The notes: generated by a model from the letters alone, not told the origin. A DNA stretch of 64,000 bases from Clostridium algifaecis (GCF_017874415.1 NZ_JAGGLM010000001.1:310001-374000); one strand, 5' to 3'; positions 20,273 through 31,115 are shown, counted from the stretch's first letter. Numbers and translations: made by a program.

Positions 20273-20354
20273 CGTGATCCTTATGCTAAGAATTTTGACT
20301 TGCCGACATTATTCTTGGAATAGAGGGGATTAACAATATGGAGGTGTTACAAAA
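20273..20354 (+). promoter_or_regulatory. rpsO leader, candidate S15 autoregulatory RNA
   Basis: The roughly 82-base untranslated leader contains CTAAGAAT pairing with ATTCTTGG (one G-U) around a 17-base loop, and GTCG/CGAC half-sites flanking part of it. S15 represses its own translation through leader RNA in several bacteria with unrelated structures, so such a role is plausible here but not shown. Confidence 0.4.
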
Positions 20355-20618
20355 ATGGAAAAGGCATTAAAAGAAGAAATAATGAAGAAGTATGAAAGAC
20401 ATGAAGGAGACACTGGTTCACCAGAAGTTCAGATTGCACTTCTTACTGAAAGAATCAATCACTTAAACGACCATTTAAAGATTCATAAAAAAGATCATCA
20501 CTCAAGAAGAGGTCTTTTAATGATGGTTGGTAAGAGAAGAGGTCTTCTTAATTATTTAATTAAAGAAGATATTGAAAGATATCGTGCTATTATAAAGGCA
20601 TTAAATTTAAGAAAATAA
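20355..20618 (+). CDS. rpsO: 30S ribosomal protein S15
   Basis: Primary 16S-rRNA-binding protein of the 30S platform; 87 residues. The sequence shows [20 protein letters not shown] and [20 protein letters not shown], the two conserved S15 blocks. RBS GGAGGTG is located 7 bases upstream of the ATG. It has its own promoter and terminator, followed by pnp as in most bacteria. Confidence 0.97.
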   Translation: MEKALKEEIMKKYERHEGDTGSPEVQIALLTERINHLNDHLKIHKKDHHSRRGLLMMVGKRRGLLNYLIKEDIERYRAIIKALNLRK

Positions 20619-20622
20619 CATT

Positions 20623-20650
20623 GGAGCGGCCTCAACCGCTCTATTATTTT
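20623..20650 (+). terminator. Terminator between rpsO and pnp
   Basis: GAGCGG (20624-20629), loop CCTCAA, CCGCTC (20636-20641), then TATTATTTT. The T-run is interrupted, so some read-through into pnp is likely. Confidence 0.7.
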
Positions 20651-20689
20651 AAAAAAATATTAATATTTAAATGAGAAGGAGGTAATTTA

Positions 20690-22801
20690 ATGAGCGAAAC
20701 TATTGAAACTACTATTGCAGGGAGAACCTTAAAAGTAGATTATGGCAAAATAGGGATGTTATCTGATTGTGCTATTTTCATAAGTTATGGTGATACCGTG
20801 GTTTTAGTTAATGCAAATGCATCAGATAAACCACGAGAAGGAGTAGATTTTTTCCCTTTGAGTATAGAATATGAAGAGAAACTGTATTCTGTTGGAAAAA
20901 TTCCGGGAGGTTTTATAAAAAGAGAGGGTAAACCTACCGACAAGGCAATACTTCATGCCAGAGCAATAGATAGACCTTTAAGACCGCTTTTCCCTAAAGG
21001 ATATAGAAATGATGTTCAGGTAGTATGCACTGTAGTATCTGTTGAACAGGATAACTTGCCTGATATACTTGCCATAAATGGTGCATCAATTGCACTATGC
21101 CTTTCAAGCATTCCTTTTAATACTCCAGTTGGAGCAGTTTCTGTTGGAATAGTAGATGAAAAATTTGTAATAAATCCAGGACTTGAGGAAAGAAAAAAGA
21201 GTACTCTTAATCTTACCGTGTGTGCTACAGATGAAAGAATAATGATGGTCGAAGCTGGAGGATCTGAAATAGCAGAAGATGTAATGTATGATGCCATAAT
21301 GTTTGGATTTGAGGAATGTAAAAAAATAGTTAAATTTCAAAAAGAAATCATGGATAAATACGGAAAAGAAAAAATTGTTCCGGAATTATACAAGGTTGAC
21401 GAGACATTGGAACAAGAGGTTAGAGATTTTTGCTTCGATATGGTTAAAGAAGTTATGTATATAACAGATAGAGATAAAAGAAATGATGAATTGGATGCAG
21501 TAAAGCAAAAAGTGGATGATGAATTTAAAGAAAAGTATCCGGATAATGGTGCAGACATTGCAGAAGTACTTTATAAAATTCAAAAAGAAATAGTTAGAAA
21601 TATGCTTTTAAATGAACACAGAAGGCCGGATGGAAGGAAATTTGATGAAATAAGGCCAATAAGTTGCGAGGTTGGCATACTTCCAAGGACTCATGGTACA
21701 GGGCTATTTACAAGAGGCTTGACTCAGGTAATGACTGTTGCAACTTTAGGATCTCTTGGAGATGCACAGATACTTGATGGAATAAGCTCTGAAGAATCGA
21801 AAAGATACATACATCATTATAATTTCCCATCTTACAGTACAGGAGAAACAAGACCATTAAGGGGACCTGGAAGAAGAGAAATAGGGCATGGTGCATTGGC
21901 AGAAAAGGCGCTTATACCACTTATTCCAAGTGAAGAAGAATTTCCATATACTATAAGACTTGTATCTGAAGTTTTGAGTTCAAATGGTTCTACATCACAG
22001 GCAAGTATATGTGGAAGCACACTTGCACTTTTAGATGCAGGAGTTCCAATAAAAAGACCGGCAGCTGGTATAGCTATGGGACTTATAACCAGTGAAGATT
22101 TGTCAAAAGAGGAAATAATCACCGATATACAGGGTATAGAGGATTTCTTTGGAGATATGGACTTTAAAGTAGGAGGAACTGAAGTTGGAATAACAGCTAT
22201 TCAGTTTGATACAAAAATTCATGGACTCTCAAAAGAATGTGTAAGGGGAGCACTTGATGGAGCCAGAAAAGCAAGACTTTTTATACTTGATAAGATTAAT
22301 GCTTGCATAGAAGCACCAAGAAAAGAGCTTTCAAAATATGCACCAAAGACATTTACTATGAATATAGCTCCGGATAAGATAAGAGATGTAATAGGTGCAG
22401 GCGGAAAAGTTATAAATAAGATAATAGCAGAAACAGGAGTAAAAATTGACATAAAAGAAGATGGAAAAATATTTGTTATGTCAGATGATACTGAATCTGC
22501 AAAAAAAGCATTAAAGATTATAGACGATTTGACAAGAGAAGTAAAAGTAGGCGAAATTTATCTGGGCAAGGTTACTAATATTACTAAATTTGGAGCTTTT
22601 GTTGAAATACTTCCTGGAAAAGAAGGTCTTGTTCATATATCAAAACTTGACTTTAAACGGGTAAATAAAGTTGAAGATGTAGTTTCGTTAGGTGATGAAA
22701 TACTGGTTAAGGTAGTAGAAATAGATAACCAGGGTAGAATAAATCTTTCGAGGAAAGATGCAATAAAGGATTCAGAGAAAAAAGAATCAAAAGAAGAATA
22801 A
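20690..22801 (+). CDS. pnp: Polyribonucleotide nucleotidyltransferase (PNPase)
   Basis: Phosphorolytic 3'-5' exoribonuclease; 703 residues. Two RNase PH-like domains flank a helical linker (first about 1-220, second about 310-545 with [19 protein letters not shown]). A KH domain ([15 protein letters not shown], about 562-576) and an S1 domain ([20 protein letters not shown], about 620-640) follow. RBS AAGGAGGT lies 6 bases upstream of the ATG. The acidic and lysine-rich tail is unremarkable. A terminator follows at 22807. Confidence 0.97.
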   Translation: MSETIETTIAGRTLKVDYGKIGMLSDCAIFISYGDTVVLVNANASDKPREGVDFFPLSIEYEEKLYSVGKIPGGFIKREGKPTDKAILHARAIDRPLRPLFPKGYRNDVQVVCTVVSVEQDNLPDILAINGASIALCLSSIPFNTPVGAVSVGIVDEKFVINPGLEERKKSTLNLTVCATDERIMMVEAGGSEIAEDVMYDAIMFGFEECKKIVKFQKEIMDKYGKEKIVPELYKVDETLEQEVRDFCFDMVKEVMYITDRDKRNDELDAVKQKVDDEFKEKYPDNGADIAEVLYKIQKEIVRNMLLNEHRRPDGRKFDEIRPISCEVGILPRTHGTGLFTRGLTQVMTVATLGSLGDAQILDGISSEESKRYIHHYNFPSYSTGETRPLRGPGRREIGHGALAEKALIPLIPSEEEFPYTIRLVSEVLSSNGSTSQASICGSTLALLDAGVPIKRPAAGIAMGLITSEDLSKEEIITDIQGIEDFFGDMDFKVGGTEVGITAIQFDTKIHGLSKECVRGALDGARKARLFILDKINACIEAPRKELSKYAPKTFTMNIAPDKIRDVIGAGGKVINKIIAETGVKIDIKEDGKIFVMSDDTESAKKALKIIDDLTREVKVGEIYLGKVTNITKFGAFVEILPGKEGLVHISKLDFKRVNKVEDVVSLGDEILVKVVEIDNQGRINLSRKDAIKDSEKKESKEE

Positions 22802-22806
22802 AATAG

Positions 22807-22833
22807 AAGGGCTTAGGTGCCTTTTTATTTTTT
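22807..22833 (+). terminator. Rho-independent terminator after pnp
   Basis: AAGGGC/GCCTTT stem (one G-U) around a six-base loop, followed by TTATTTTTT. Confidence 0.75.
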
Positions 22834-22949
22834 GTATTATATTTTTAGTACATATTAAATGATTAGTATACAACAGAAAAATAAACATAATATAATTTAT
22901 AAGTATAATATTTGTTATGATTTCAAATGGTAGAATGAGAGGGTACTAT

Positions 22950-24248
22950 ATGTATAATATATTTAAAATGAATAGTGGAATTAGGGTTGTAGTGGAAAAC
23001 ATAAATTATGTAAATTCAGTTAGTGTAGGGCTGTGGGTGAAAAATGGTTCTAGAAATGAGAATATATCTGAAAATGGCATATCACATTTTGTTGAGCATA
23101 TGTTTTTTAAAGGAACTAAAAAGAGATCGGCTTTTAATATAGCAGAATGCATAGAAGAAGTAGGGGGACAGATAAATGCTTTTACAGGAAAGGAATCAAC
23201 TTGTTTTTATGTAAAGGCTCTGGACTCTCACTTAGATTTAGCACTGGATGTAATATCTGATATGTTATTTAATAGTAAATTTTTACCTGAAGATATAAAC
23301 AAGGAAAAAAGTGTTATAACTGAAGAAATAAATATGAATGAAGATTCACCTGAAGACGTGCTTTTTGACGTTTATGCTAAGGCAGCATGGGGAGATGATT
23401 CATTGTCTTATCCCATACTAGGTACAATAGAAAGTGTTAAAAGTTTTAGCAGGCAGCAAATAGTAGAGTATATAGGAACTCATTATATACCTGAGAATTG
23501 TGTCATATCAATATGTGGAAAAGTTGATTTAAATAATATTAAAAATTTGATGGAAAAATATTTTGGCAATTGGAGAAGCAGCAGTATAAAACCAGTAGTG
23601 TACTCTAAACCTGAATTTTTAAGAAATCATTTTTTTAAGAAGAAAAGTATAGAACAGCTGCACCTTAATTTAGGAATACCTGGTATAGAGATGGGACATG
23701 ACGATTTGTATCCAGCATTGGTTTTAAACAACATACTTGGAGGAGGAGCATCTTCTATTTTATTTCAAAAAATTAGGGAAGAAAAATCTTTATGTTATTC
23801 TATATATTCGTATATATCTTCCTTTAACAACACAGGCGTAATTAATATATATACTGGGCTAAATCCAAAGTATGTATATGATGCTATAAGTATAATAATG
23901 GAAGAAATTTATAATTTTATAAAAAAAGGAATAGATGAAGAAAGATTAAGAAAAACAAAAGAGCAGATAAAAGGTAATTATATACTTGGACTTGAGAGTA
24001 CTACAAGTAGGATGTTTAGCAATGGCAAGTCTGTATTATTTTTGAACAAGGTGCGTACACCGGAGGAAATAATGAATAAAATAGACAGAATTGATTCTGA
24101 TAAATTAAAAGAAGTAATGGATAAGACTTTTGGAAAAGGAGTTATCAATTCAGCCTTTGTAGGAGAGAATATAGATACTGATATGGTAGAAAATTTACTT
24201 GATGAATATAGAAATCCATTTCATTCAAATCACAGTTTGAATATTTAG
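22950..24248 (+). CDS. M16 family zinc peptidase (MlpA/YmxG-like)
   Basis: Pitrilysin-type metallopeptidase of the processing-protease class; 432 residues from this start. The inverted zinc motif HFVEH is at residues 46-50, with the downstream Glu ligand in the TEEINMNED stretch. The frame is open from an ATG at 22917, but the ATG at 22950 has AGAGGG at 22938-22943 with six-base spacing and gives the usual N-terminus (MYNIFKMNSGIRVVVE). Position after pnp and before ymxH matches Bacillus mlpA. The natural substrate is unknown. Confidence 0.9.
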   Translation: MYNIFKMNSGIRVVVENINYVNSVSVGLWVKNGSRNENISENGISHFVEHMFFKGTKKRSAFNIAECIEEVGGQINAFTGKESTCFYVKALDSHLDLALDVISDMLFNSKFLPEDINKEKSVITEEINMNEDSPEDVLFDVYAKAAWGDDSLSYPILGTIESVKSFSRQQIVEYIGTHYIPENCVISICGKVDLNNIKNLMEKYFGNWRSSSIKPVVYSKPEFLRNHFFKKKSIEQLHLNLGIPGIEMGHDDLYPALVLNNILGGGASSILFQKIREEKSLCYSIYSYISSFNNTGVINIYTGLNPKYVYDAISIIMEEIYNFIKKGIDEERLRKTKEQIKGNYILGLESTTSRMFSNGKSVLFLNKVRTPEEIMNKIDRIDSDKLKEVMDKTFGKGVINSAFVGENIDTDMVENLLDEYRNPFHSNHSLNI

Positions 24249-24307
24249 TAATACAGGTTAAAAGAGGCTCATATATTATACTGAATTATAAATTTGGAGG
24301 TATATAT

Positions 24308-24580
24308 ATGGGCGAAAATATAAAATTTTATAGTGAAATGGAAAGATATGAAATTATAAATGTAAATGATGGTGACAGATTTAACTGTTTAGGAAATAAT
24401 GATATAATTGTAGATGAAAATGGAAACTTAAAAAATTTGCTTTTAAACAATAATAAATCAAAATTAAGCTTTTGGGGCAAAAGTGAATTTATAGAAGTAC
24501 CATGGGATTGCGTAAAAAAAATTGGCTCCAAGACTATAATAATAGATGCTGATGAAAAGAATTTAAAAAGAATTCATTAA
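24308..24580 (+). CDS. YlmC/YmxH family PRC-barrel sporulation protein
   Basis: Small PRC-barrel-like protein of 90 residues. The pattern is that of the YlmC/YmxH family: initial strand with YEIINVNDGDRFNCLG, then DIIVDENGNLKNLLL, and the closing strand FIEVPWDCVKKIGSKTIIID. In Bacillus ymxH is located in the same place, beside mlpA. The biochemical function is unknown; the sporulation link is by family naming and gene context. RBS TTGGAGGT is upstream. Confidence 0.85.
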   Translation: MGENIKFYSEMERYEIINVNDGDRFNCLGNNDIIVDENGNLKNLLLNNNKSKLSFWGKSEFIEVPWDCVKKIGSKTIIIDADEKNLKRIH

Positions 24581-24661
24581 CAAAAGTATAAATGTATTAA
24601 TAGAATAATATAAGATGATGTATATTATCTATTAAAAATATTTACATGATGGAGAATTAAT

Positions 24662-25858
24662 ATGAGAATATTAGTACAAAAATTTGGGGGAACCTCTGTT
24701 TCTACCCATGAAAGAAGAGAAAATGTAGCAGATAAAATAATAAAGGCAAAAAAAGAAGGATATTTTCCTGTGGTTGTAGTATCTGCAATTGGAAGACGAG
24801 GCCAACCCTATGCTACAGATACTCTCCTTTCTTTGATAAGTAATAATTTTAAAATAAAAAATAAACTAGCATCTGATTTAATAATGAGCTGTGGTGAAAT
24901 TATAAGTGCTGTAGTTATGAGTGATGAACTTTCAAAACATGGACTGGATGCAGTACCGATGACAGGAGGACAGGCATCTATAATTACAGATAATAATTAT
25001 AATGATGCTTCTATTTTAAGTGTAAACGTAGATAAAATATTTAAGATAATTCAGGAAGAAAAAATACCTGTAGTCGCCGGATTTCAGGGTATGAGCAAAG
25101 ATGGTTTTGTAACTACTATCGGGAGAGGGGGCAGTGATGTTACAGCTGTACTCCTGGGAAACGCACTCAAGTCTGAAAAGGTTGAAATATATACTGATGT
25201 AGATGGAATAATGACAGCAGATCCAAGGATAGTATCAAATGCATCTCTTATTAAGGAAATAGATTATAATGAGGTGTTCCAGCTTGCTGATCAGGGAGCG
25301 AAGGTTATACATCCAAGAGCAGTAAAATTTGCAATGAATTCAGGAATACCGTTAGTTATTAAAAATACTCTAAATGATAGCTCGGGAACTGTTATAAGTG
25401 GTTCAATTACTGAAAATCAATCTAATGTTATAAGCGCAATAACGTCTATGAATGGAAGGGTTCAGATAATAATAGAGCACAATAAAAATATTGAAAATGA
25501 AAATTATTTTAATATTTTTGACGAACTTGCGGATAGTCTTATAAGTATAGATTTGATAAATGTATTTCCAAGAGGAAAAATTTTTACGATAAATGAAAAT
25601 GATGTTGACAATTTTAAAATTGTAATGGAAAATTTAAGAATAGAGTATTCAATTATAGAACATTGTACTAAAATAGCACTTATAGGAAGCGGTATGAGAG
25701 GGGTGCCTGGAGTTATGGCAAAAATACTGAAGATACTTTCTAAAGAAAATATACATGTGCTCCAGACTGCTGATTCACATACTACAATATGGTGCCTTGT
25801 GGAAAGCAAGTCAGCAGATAAAGCTATAAATGCACTTCATAGAGGATTCAATCTTTGA
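24662..25858 (+). CDS. dapG: Aspartate kinase (DapG type)
   Basis: Phosphorylates aspartate to start the lysine, diaminopimelate, methionine and threonine branch. It has 398 residues, a single-polypeptide class. The N-terminal kinase motif is KFGGTSVS (residues 7-14), TIGRGGSDVTA is near 154, and the C-terminal third carries paired ACT domains (GSGMRGVPGVMAKILK near 340, TADSHTTIWCLV near 374). Gene context (ymxH upstream, tepA and spoIIIE downstream) matches Bacillus dapG, but asd, dapA, and the dipicolinate synthase genes are absent here. Feedback specificity cannot be read from sequence. Confidence 0.92.
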   Translation: MRILVQKFGGTSVSTHERRENVADKIIKAKKEGYFPVVVVSAIGRRGQPYATDTLLSLISNNFKIKNKLASDLIMSCGEIISAVVMSDELSKHGLDAVPMTGGQASIITDNNYNDASILSVNVDKIFKIIQEEKIPVVAGFQGMSKDGFVTTIGRGGSDVTAVLLGNALKSEKVEIYTDVDGIMTADPRIVSNASLIKEIDYNEVFQLADQGAKVIHPRAVKFAMNSGIPLVIKNTLNDSSGTVISGSITENQSNVISAITSMNGRVQIIIEHNKNIENENYFNIFDELADSLISIDLINVFPRGKIFTINENDVDNFKIVMENLRIEYSIIEHCTKIALIGSGMRGVPGVMAKILKILSKENIHVLQTADSHTTIWCLVESKSADKAINALHRGFNL

Positions 25859-25947
25859 TTTAAAATTTCTTGTTTGATAGTATACGAATTTTCTTAATGT
25901 ACAAAATAAAATAGTAATATATTATTTTATACATGGAGGAGATAGCT

Positions 25948-26610
25948 ATGCTGGATGAACAAAAAAGAGAAGATATAAAAGAATTTGGAAGAGGTATGAT
26001 AAATGACTTAAAGGATGAGATCCAAATACTTCCTATAATAGGACAGATAGAAGGACATGAAATACTTCCTCCCCAGACAAAGACAACAAAATATGAACAT
26101 GTGATACCTCAGCTTATTTCAATTGAGGAGAACAGTCAAACTAAAGGATTACTTATAATTTTAAATACAGTAGGTGGAGATGTAGAGGCAGGACTTGCTA
26201 TAGCTGAGATGATAAGGAGCCTTAGTAAAGTTACAGTTTCTCTTGTAATAGGAGGAGGACATTCAATTGGTGTTCCACTTGCTACAAGTTCGGATTATTC
26301 TTTTATATCTCCATCTGCGACTATGATAGTTCATCCAGTCAGGATGAATGGGATGATAATAGGAGTACATCAGACTTTTGAATATTTTAATAAAATACAG
26401 GACAGAGTAAATGAATTCATAATTAGAACTTCAAATATAAAGAGAGAAAAATTAAAAAGTCTAATGTCTAAGACTGATGAACTCTTAAATGATGTGGGAA
26501 CCATGCTGGTTGGAAAAGAAGCAGTAGATGTAGGACTTATTAACGAAGTCGGAGGAGTAAGCAGTGCATTAGCTAAGCTTCACCAGCTTATAAATGAACA
26601 AAACAAATAA
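25948..26610 (+). CDS. ClpP-like serine protease, TepA family
   Basis: ClpP-fold protein of 220 residues from this start. The catalytic pattern shows a Ser in [11 protein letters not shown] (about residue 102) and His in [10 protein letters not shown], consistent with the ClpP/TepA Ser-His dyad. In Bacillus TepA is implicated in protein translocation and spore-protein turnover. The start at 25948 is preferred to an open ATG at 25933 because GGAGGA (25935-25940) falls seven bases before it. Position before spoIIIE is conserved. Confidence 0.88.
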   Translation: MLDEQKREDIKEFGRGMINDLKDEIQILPIIGQIEGHEILPPQTKTTKYEHVIPQLISIEENSQTKGLLIILNTVGGDVEAGLAIAEMIRSLSKVTVSLVIGGGHSIGVPLATSSDYSFISPSATMIVHPVRMNGMIIGVHQTFEYFNKIQDRVNEFIIRTSNIKREKLKSLMSKTDELLNDVGTMLVGKEAVDVGLINEVGGVSSALAKLHQLINEQNK

Positions 26611-26616
26611 AATTAT

Positions 26617-26645
26617 CCATAGGAGTAATCCTATGGTATTTGTAT
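26617..26645 (+). terminator. Weak terminator after the tepA-like gene
   Basis: CCATAGGA (26617-26624), loop GTAA, TCCTATGG (26629-26636), followed by TATTTGTATTT. The stem is perfect, the T-tract broken. Confidence 0.6.
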
Positions 26646-26724
26646 TTAAACTGTAAAGGAAATACGAAAATAGTGTAGAATTATTATAAATGAATGAAAG
26701 ATTCTGCATTTGGAGATGATTTGT

Positions 26725-28977
26725 ATGGCAAAAAGAAGGCAAAAGTCTTGTAAGGAGAATAGTGATATTAAAGGAATAATACTTATCACTTTAGGTATTT
26801 TAATGCTAATAAGTGTATTTTCACCTTCTACATCTGGAATATTTGGCAGAAATATTAAAAAAATATTAATTGCAATTATGGGTCTGGGAGCTTTTTTGTT
26901 TCCTGTTTTAATAGTTTTTATAGGAGGGTGTTTTTTAGTCACAAAAAATAAAATATATTTTAATAAAAAATTTTATGTAATATTATTATTTATAATAAAT
27001 ACATTGTTGTTTATACAAATGTTAGGTATGTCTGAATATTATCCTGAATATAGTACAATGGAGAGCATAAAAAAATTATATAATTCAGAAAGCATATTTC
27101 ATGGCGGCATTATAAGCCTACTTTTGGATATACCGCTGATTAAACTGTTTGGCAGTGTTGGCTGCTATGTTATATTTGCAGGTGTTTATCTGATTTCATT
27201 TATGATTATGAGCAAAGTTACAGTATATGATATTTTACATAAAATTAAACAATCTAGTGCTCATAAAGATAGAGGAAATCAAGAGAAGATAATAGAAGAT
27301 AAAAATAGCAAAAATGTAAAAAATATTGATGAAGAAAAAGAAGGATTTATTAATGGGCTAAATAGTAGAATAAAAATATTGAATTTTATGAAATCCAAAG
27401 ATGATACTGTGCTGCAGGAAAAAGAAAACGGAAATACAGAAGATAAAAATCAATCTTTGAAACATCCTATAGAAATAGAAATAGCTTCTGACAAGATACC
27501 AAATAAGTCTATAAATGAAGAATTGAATAAAAAGATGATTGAAAGTGAATCTGAAGAATTAGTATATAATTTTCCAAAGATAGAATTGCTTAAACAAAAT
27601 TCTCAGTCAAGACTAAACAAAGAAGATAAAAAAGATTTAATAAATAGTGCAAATAAATTAGAAGAAACTTTAAGTAGTTTTGGGGTTGAAGCAAAAGTTA
27701 TGCAGGTCAGTAAGGGCCCATCTGTTACCAGGTTTGAACTACAGCCGAGCGCTGGAGTTAAAGTAAGCAAGATAGTTAATTTGTCCGATGATATAGCACT
27801 TGGACTTGCAGCTACAGGTGTAAGGATAGAAGCCCCAATACCTGGAAAGTCCGCCATAGGTATAGAGGTGGCAAATAAAATACTTACACCGGTTTATTTA
27901 AGAGAAGTAATTGAATCAAAAGAGTTTTTGAATTCGAAGGGCAATTTAGCTTATTGTCTTGGAAAAGATATAGGAGGAAACTGCATTGTATCTGATTTGA
28001 CGAAGATGCCTCATTTATTAATAGCAGGAGCGACTGGCTCAGGAAAGAGCGTATGTATAAATACCATGGTAATAAGTCTGCTTTATAAATATTCTCCTCT
28101 TCAGGTGAAGCTTCTCATGATAGATCCAAAGGTAGTTGAACTTAGTGTATATAATGGAATTCCACATCTTTTGATACCTGTAGTTATAGATCCTAAAAAA
28201 GCGGCGGGTGCATTAAACTGGGCAGTTCAGGAAATGACAAGGAGATATAAGCTATTTGCAGATAACAGTGTCAGGAATATAGAAGGGTATAACAAACTGG
28301 TAGATGAAGGAAAAGTTGAAAGCAAACTTCCATTGGTAGTAATAATAATTGATGAGCTTGCAGATCTTATGATGGTATGTCCTAATGAGGTTGAAGATTA
28401 CATAGGAAGGCTTGCACAAATGGCGAGGGCTGCAGGTATGCATCTTGTTATAGCTACTCAAAGACCGTCTGTTGATGTTATTACAGGTGTAATTAAGGCA
28501 AACATACCTTCAAGGATATCTTTTGCTGTATCAAGTCAGATTGATTCAAGAACCATACTTGACAGCAGCGGAGCTGAAAAGTTACTTGGAAAAGGTGATA
28601 TGTTATTTTATCCCGTAGGAGAAGGAAAACCTGTTAGAATTCAGGGTGCATTTATATCTGAGAAGGAAGTGGAGAATGTAGTTAATTATATAAAAGAGAA
28701 TCAAGGTGCACCTCAGTATGAGGATAAAATAATGGAGGAGATAAATACAAATACATCAAAGAGTGATGATGATTGTGATGAACTTTTAAATGAAGCAATA
28801 AGAATAGTAGTAAATTCAGGACAAGCATCAACTTCTTTTGTTCAGAGGAGGCTTAGAGTTGGATATAATAGAGCTGCCAGAATAATAGAACAAATGGAGG
28901 AGAGAGGCATAATATCTGGAAAAGATGGTACAAAACCAAGACAAATCCTTGTAAGTAAGGATGAATACAAGCTTTAA
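26725..28977 (+). CDS. DNA translocase FtsK/SpoIIIE
   Basis: Membrane-anchored hexameric DNA pump that clears chromosomes from the division or sporulation septum. It has 750 residues from this start. The N-terminal region (about 15-170) has four to five hydrophobic segments, then a charged linker (about 175-300). The motor has Walker A AGATGSGKSV, Walker B VVIIIDELADLMM, and the C-terminal winged-helix gamma domain (STSFVQRRLRVGYNRAARII) that reads orienting DNA sites. ATG 26725 is chosen over the upstream in-frame TTG because GGAG lies 9 bases before it. One protein may serve both the FtsK and SpoIIIE roles. Confidence 0.94.
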   Translation: MAKRRQKSCKENSDIKGIILITLGILMLISVFSPSTSGIFGRNIKKILIAIMGLGAFLFPVLIVFIGGCFLVTKNKIYFNKKFYVILLFIINTLLFIQMLGMSEYYPEYSTMESIKKLYNSESIFHGGIISLLLDIPLIKLFGSVGCYVIFAGVYLISFMIMSKVTVYDILHKIKQSSAHKDRGNQEKIIEDKNSKNVKNIDEEKEGFINGLNSRIKILNFMKSKDDTVLQEKENGNTEDKNQSLKHPIEIEIASDKIPNKSINEELNKKMIESESEELVYNFPKIELLKQNSQSRLNKEDKKDLINSANKLEETLSSFGVEAKVMQVSKGPSVTRFELQPSAGVKVSKIVNLSDDIALGLAATGVRIEAPIPGKSAIGIEVANKILTPVYLREVIESKEFLNSKGNLAYCLGKDIGGNCIVSDLTKMPHLLIAGATGSGKSVCINTMVISLLYKYSPLQVKLLMIDPKVVELSVYNGIPHLLIPVVIDPKKAAGALNWAVQEMTRRYKLFADNSVRNIEGYNKLVDEGKVESKLPLVVIIIDELADLMMVCPNEVEDYIGRLAQMARAAGMHLVIATQRPSVDVITGVIKANIPSRISFAVSSQIDSRTILDSSGAEKLLGKGDMLFYPVGEGKPVRIQGAFISEKEVENVVNYIKENQGAPQYEDKIMEEINTNTSKSDDDCDELLNEAIRIVVNSGQASTSFVQRRLRVGYNRAARIIEQMEERGIISGKDGTKPRQILVSKDEYKL

Positions 28978-29114
28978 ATTAATTTATATATTTATTTTAT
29001 TGATTAAACTTTATACATTTGTCTTGTAAAATAGTTAAAGTAGTTTTAAAATAACATATGTATTTATTTTATTAGATTAAATATCATATTATAATTAAAT
29101 GCAGGAGGAGTAAA

Positions 29115-30455
29115 TTGAATAAATTAAGAGTTGGATTGGTAAGTCTTGGTTGTGATAAAAATAGAGTAGACTCTGAAATTATACTAAATAATTTAAGAAT
29201 GGAATATGATGTTGTTTCAGATTTAAAGCAAGCAGACATAATAATTGTAAATACTTGCGGCTTTATAGAATCGGCTAAACAGGAATCCATAGATACTATA
29301 ATTGAAATGTCTGAGTATAAAGATGACTTCAATTGCAAAATACTTATTGCAACGGGCTGTTTAACTCAAAGATATGGAGAAGAGCTTGCACATCTTTTAC
29401 CAGAGGTCGATATAATGCTCGGGGTAAATGACTATGACAAATTAAATGAAGATATCAAAAAATATATTGAAAACGAAAATGATAAGGTGTACAGTTTTAA
29501 TTATAGTGATTTGAATATAAATGAAGGAGATAGGATAATTACAACAACCTCACATACTGCATATGTAAGGATTGCTGAAGGATGTGATAATTGCTGCACA
29601 TATTGTATAATACCTAAAATAAGAGGTAAATATAGAAGTAGGAAGATGGAATCCATTCTAAAAGAATGCGAGGATTTATCACAGCAGGGGGTAAAAGAAA
29701 TAATATTAATTGCCCAGGATACATCAAGATATGGAATAGATTTATATGGCAAGAAAATGCTTTCAGAACTTTTACATAATATTTCTGAGATTAAAAACAT
29801 AAAATGGATTAGGATACTTTATTGCTATCCTGAAGAAATAACAACTGAATTGATAAATGAAATGGCTGAGAATGATAAAGTATGTAAATATATAGATATA
29901 CCTTTGCAGCATATAAGTGATGATATACTTAAAGCCATGGGCAGAAAGGGAAGAAAATCAAAGATAGTTGAAAATATAAATAATTTAAGAAAAAGCATCC
30001 CGAATATTGTTATAAGAACTACTTTAATAGTAGGCTTTCCGGGTGAAACTGAAGAAAATTTTAATGAATTAAAAAGCTTTATAGAAAATGCAAGACTTGA
30101 TAAAGTTGGAGTTTTTAAATATTCAAGAGAAGAAGGAACTCCAGCTTATAGCATGAAGAATCAAATTTCTGAAGATATAAAAGTAGAAAGACAAGGAGAA
30201 ATCATGATGCTTCAGCAAAAAATATCAAGGGAAATAAATAAAAGTAAGATTGGCAAAATTTATGAAACCATTCTAGATGGAAAAGAAAATGAAATTTATT
30301 ATGGAAGAAATTATGAAATGAGTCCTGAAATAGATGGTATCATATATATAAACAGTAAAGATGATTTAAAAATAGGCAGTATAGTTAATGTAAAAGTAAC
30401 GGACAGCTTTGAATATGATTTAATGGGAGTTGTATGTGATGAATTTAGCAAATAA
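29115..30455 (+). CDS. rimO: Ribosomal protein S12 methylthiotransferase RimO
   Basis: Radical-SAM enzyme that adds a methylthio group to an Asp of S12; 446 residues. The N-terminal UPF0004 domain has [12 protein letters not shown] and [10 protein letters not shown]; the radical-SAM cluster motif is CDNCCTYC near residue 157; a C-terminal TRAM domain is at about 375-440. The SLGCDKN opening separates RimO from MiaB. The start is TTG at 29115 with AGGAGGAG upstream. It overlaps pgsA at its 3' end. Confidence 0.95.
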   Translation: MNKLRVGLVSLGCDKNRVDSEIILNNLRMEYDVVSDLKQADIIIVNTCGFIESAKQESIDTIIEMSEYKDDFNCKILIATGCLTQRYGEELAHLLPEVDIMLGVNDYDKLNEDIKKYIENENDKVYSFNYSDLNINEGDRIITTTSHTAYVRIAEGCDNCCTYCIIPKIRGKYRSRKMESILKECEDLSQQGVKEIILIAQDTSRYGIDLYGKKMLSELLHNISEIKNIKWIRILYCYPEEITTELINEMAENDKVCKYIDIPLQHISDDILKAMGRKGRKSKIVENINNLRKSIPNIVIRTTLIVGFPGETEENFNELKSFIENARLDKVGVFKYSREEGTPAYSMKNQISEDIKVERQGEIMMLQQKISREINKSKIGKIYETILDGKENEIYYGRNYEMSPEIDGIIYINSKDDLKIGSIVNVKVTDSFEYDLMGVVCDEFSK

Positions 30456-31026
30456 ACTTACAATGATTAGAATTATACTTGTACCAGTGTTTTTAGTTTT
30501 TATGGCAGTTAAGAATATGCCTTATGGTAAAATTATTGCCATAATCATATTTATATTAGCATCTATAACTGATAAATTAGATGGGTATATAGCCAGAAGC
30601 AGGAATCAGATTACCAGGTTTGGAAAATTTATGGATCCTTTAGCAGATAAACTTTTAGTTACAGCAGCTCTTGTTTCTCTGGTAGAATATCATATAATAC
30701 CTTCCTGGGTTGCAATGATAATAATAGCCAGGGAATTTGCAGTAACAGGCCTTAGAGGTGTAGCAGCGGCAGAAGGGATAGTGATAGCTGCAAGTCCATG
30801 GGGAAAAGCTAAGACTGTAACTCAAATAATAGCAATAATATTAGCACTTATAAATTTAAATTACAATCATGTATCATTAGGAGCACTTAGGGGATTTGTA
30901 AATCATCCTCATAAAGTTTTGAACTATGTTACAGGTATTGCTATGGCAATTGCTATAATAATGACAATAGTATCTGGAATAGATTATTTTGTTAAGAATA
31001 AGGAAGTAATGAGATCGGACAAATAG
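30439..31026 (+). CDS. pgsA: CDP-diacylglycerol-glycerol-3-phosphate 3-phosphatidyltransferase
   Basis: Integral membrane enzyme that makes phosphatidylglycerolphosphate from the product of CdsA. It has 195 residues from this start. The CDP-alcohol phosphotransferase motif D-x2-DG-x2-AR-x8-G-x3-D-x3-D is present as [10 protein letters not shown] and [10 protein letters not shown]. The frame is open from a TTG at 30430, but the ATG at 30439 gives the usual [13 protein letters not shown]-terminus with GGGAG upstream. It overlaps rimO by 17 bases. The pgsA-recA-rny order matches Bacillus, without cinA. Confidence 0.95.
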   Translation: MNLANKLTMIRIILVPVFLVFMAVKNMPYGKIIAIIIFILASITDKLDGYIARSRNQITRFGKFMDPLADKLLVTAALVSLVEYHIIPSWVAMIIIAREFAVTGLRGVAAAEGIVIAASPWGKAKTVTQIIAIILALINLNYNHVSLGALRGFVNHPHKVLNYVTGIAMAIAIIMTIVSGIDYFVKNKEVMRSDK

Positions 31027-31075
31027 AGTTTTAATCCATTTATTTTATGAATTGAAATAGATGGATTAAAACTCT
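31025..31075. repeat. Fifteen-base perfect inverted repeat between pgsA and recA
   Basis: AGAGTTTTAATCCAT (31025-31039) and ATGGATTAAAACTCT (31061-31075) are exact complements around 21 bases that contain TATTT/AAATA. It overlaps the pgsA stop. There is no T-run, so it is not a textbook terminator; it may protect the pgsA mRNA 3' end or end transcription weakly. Confidence 0.6.
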
Positions 31076-31115
31076 AAAATATGTCTATAATTAGAATATA
31101 TTAGAACTTATTTTA

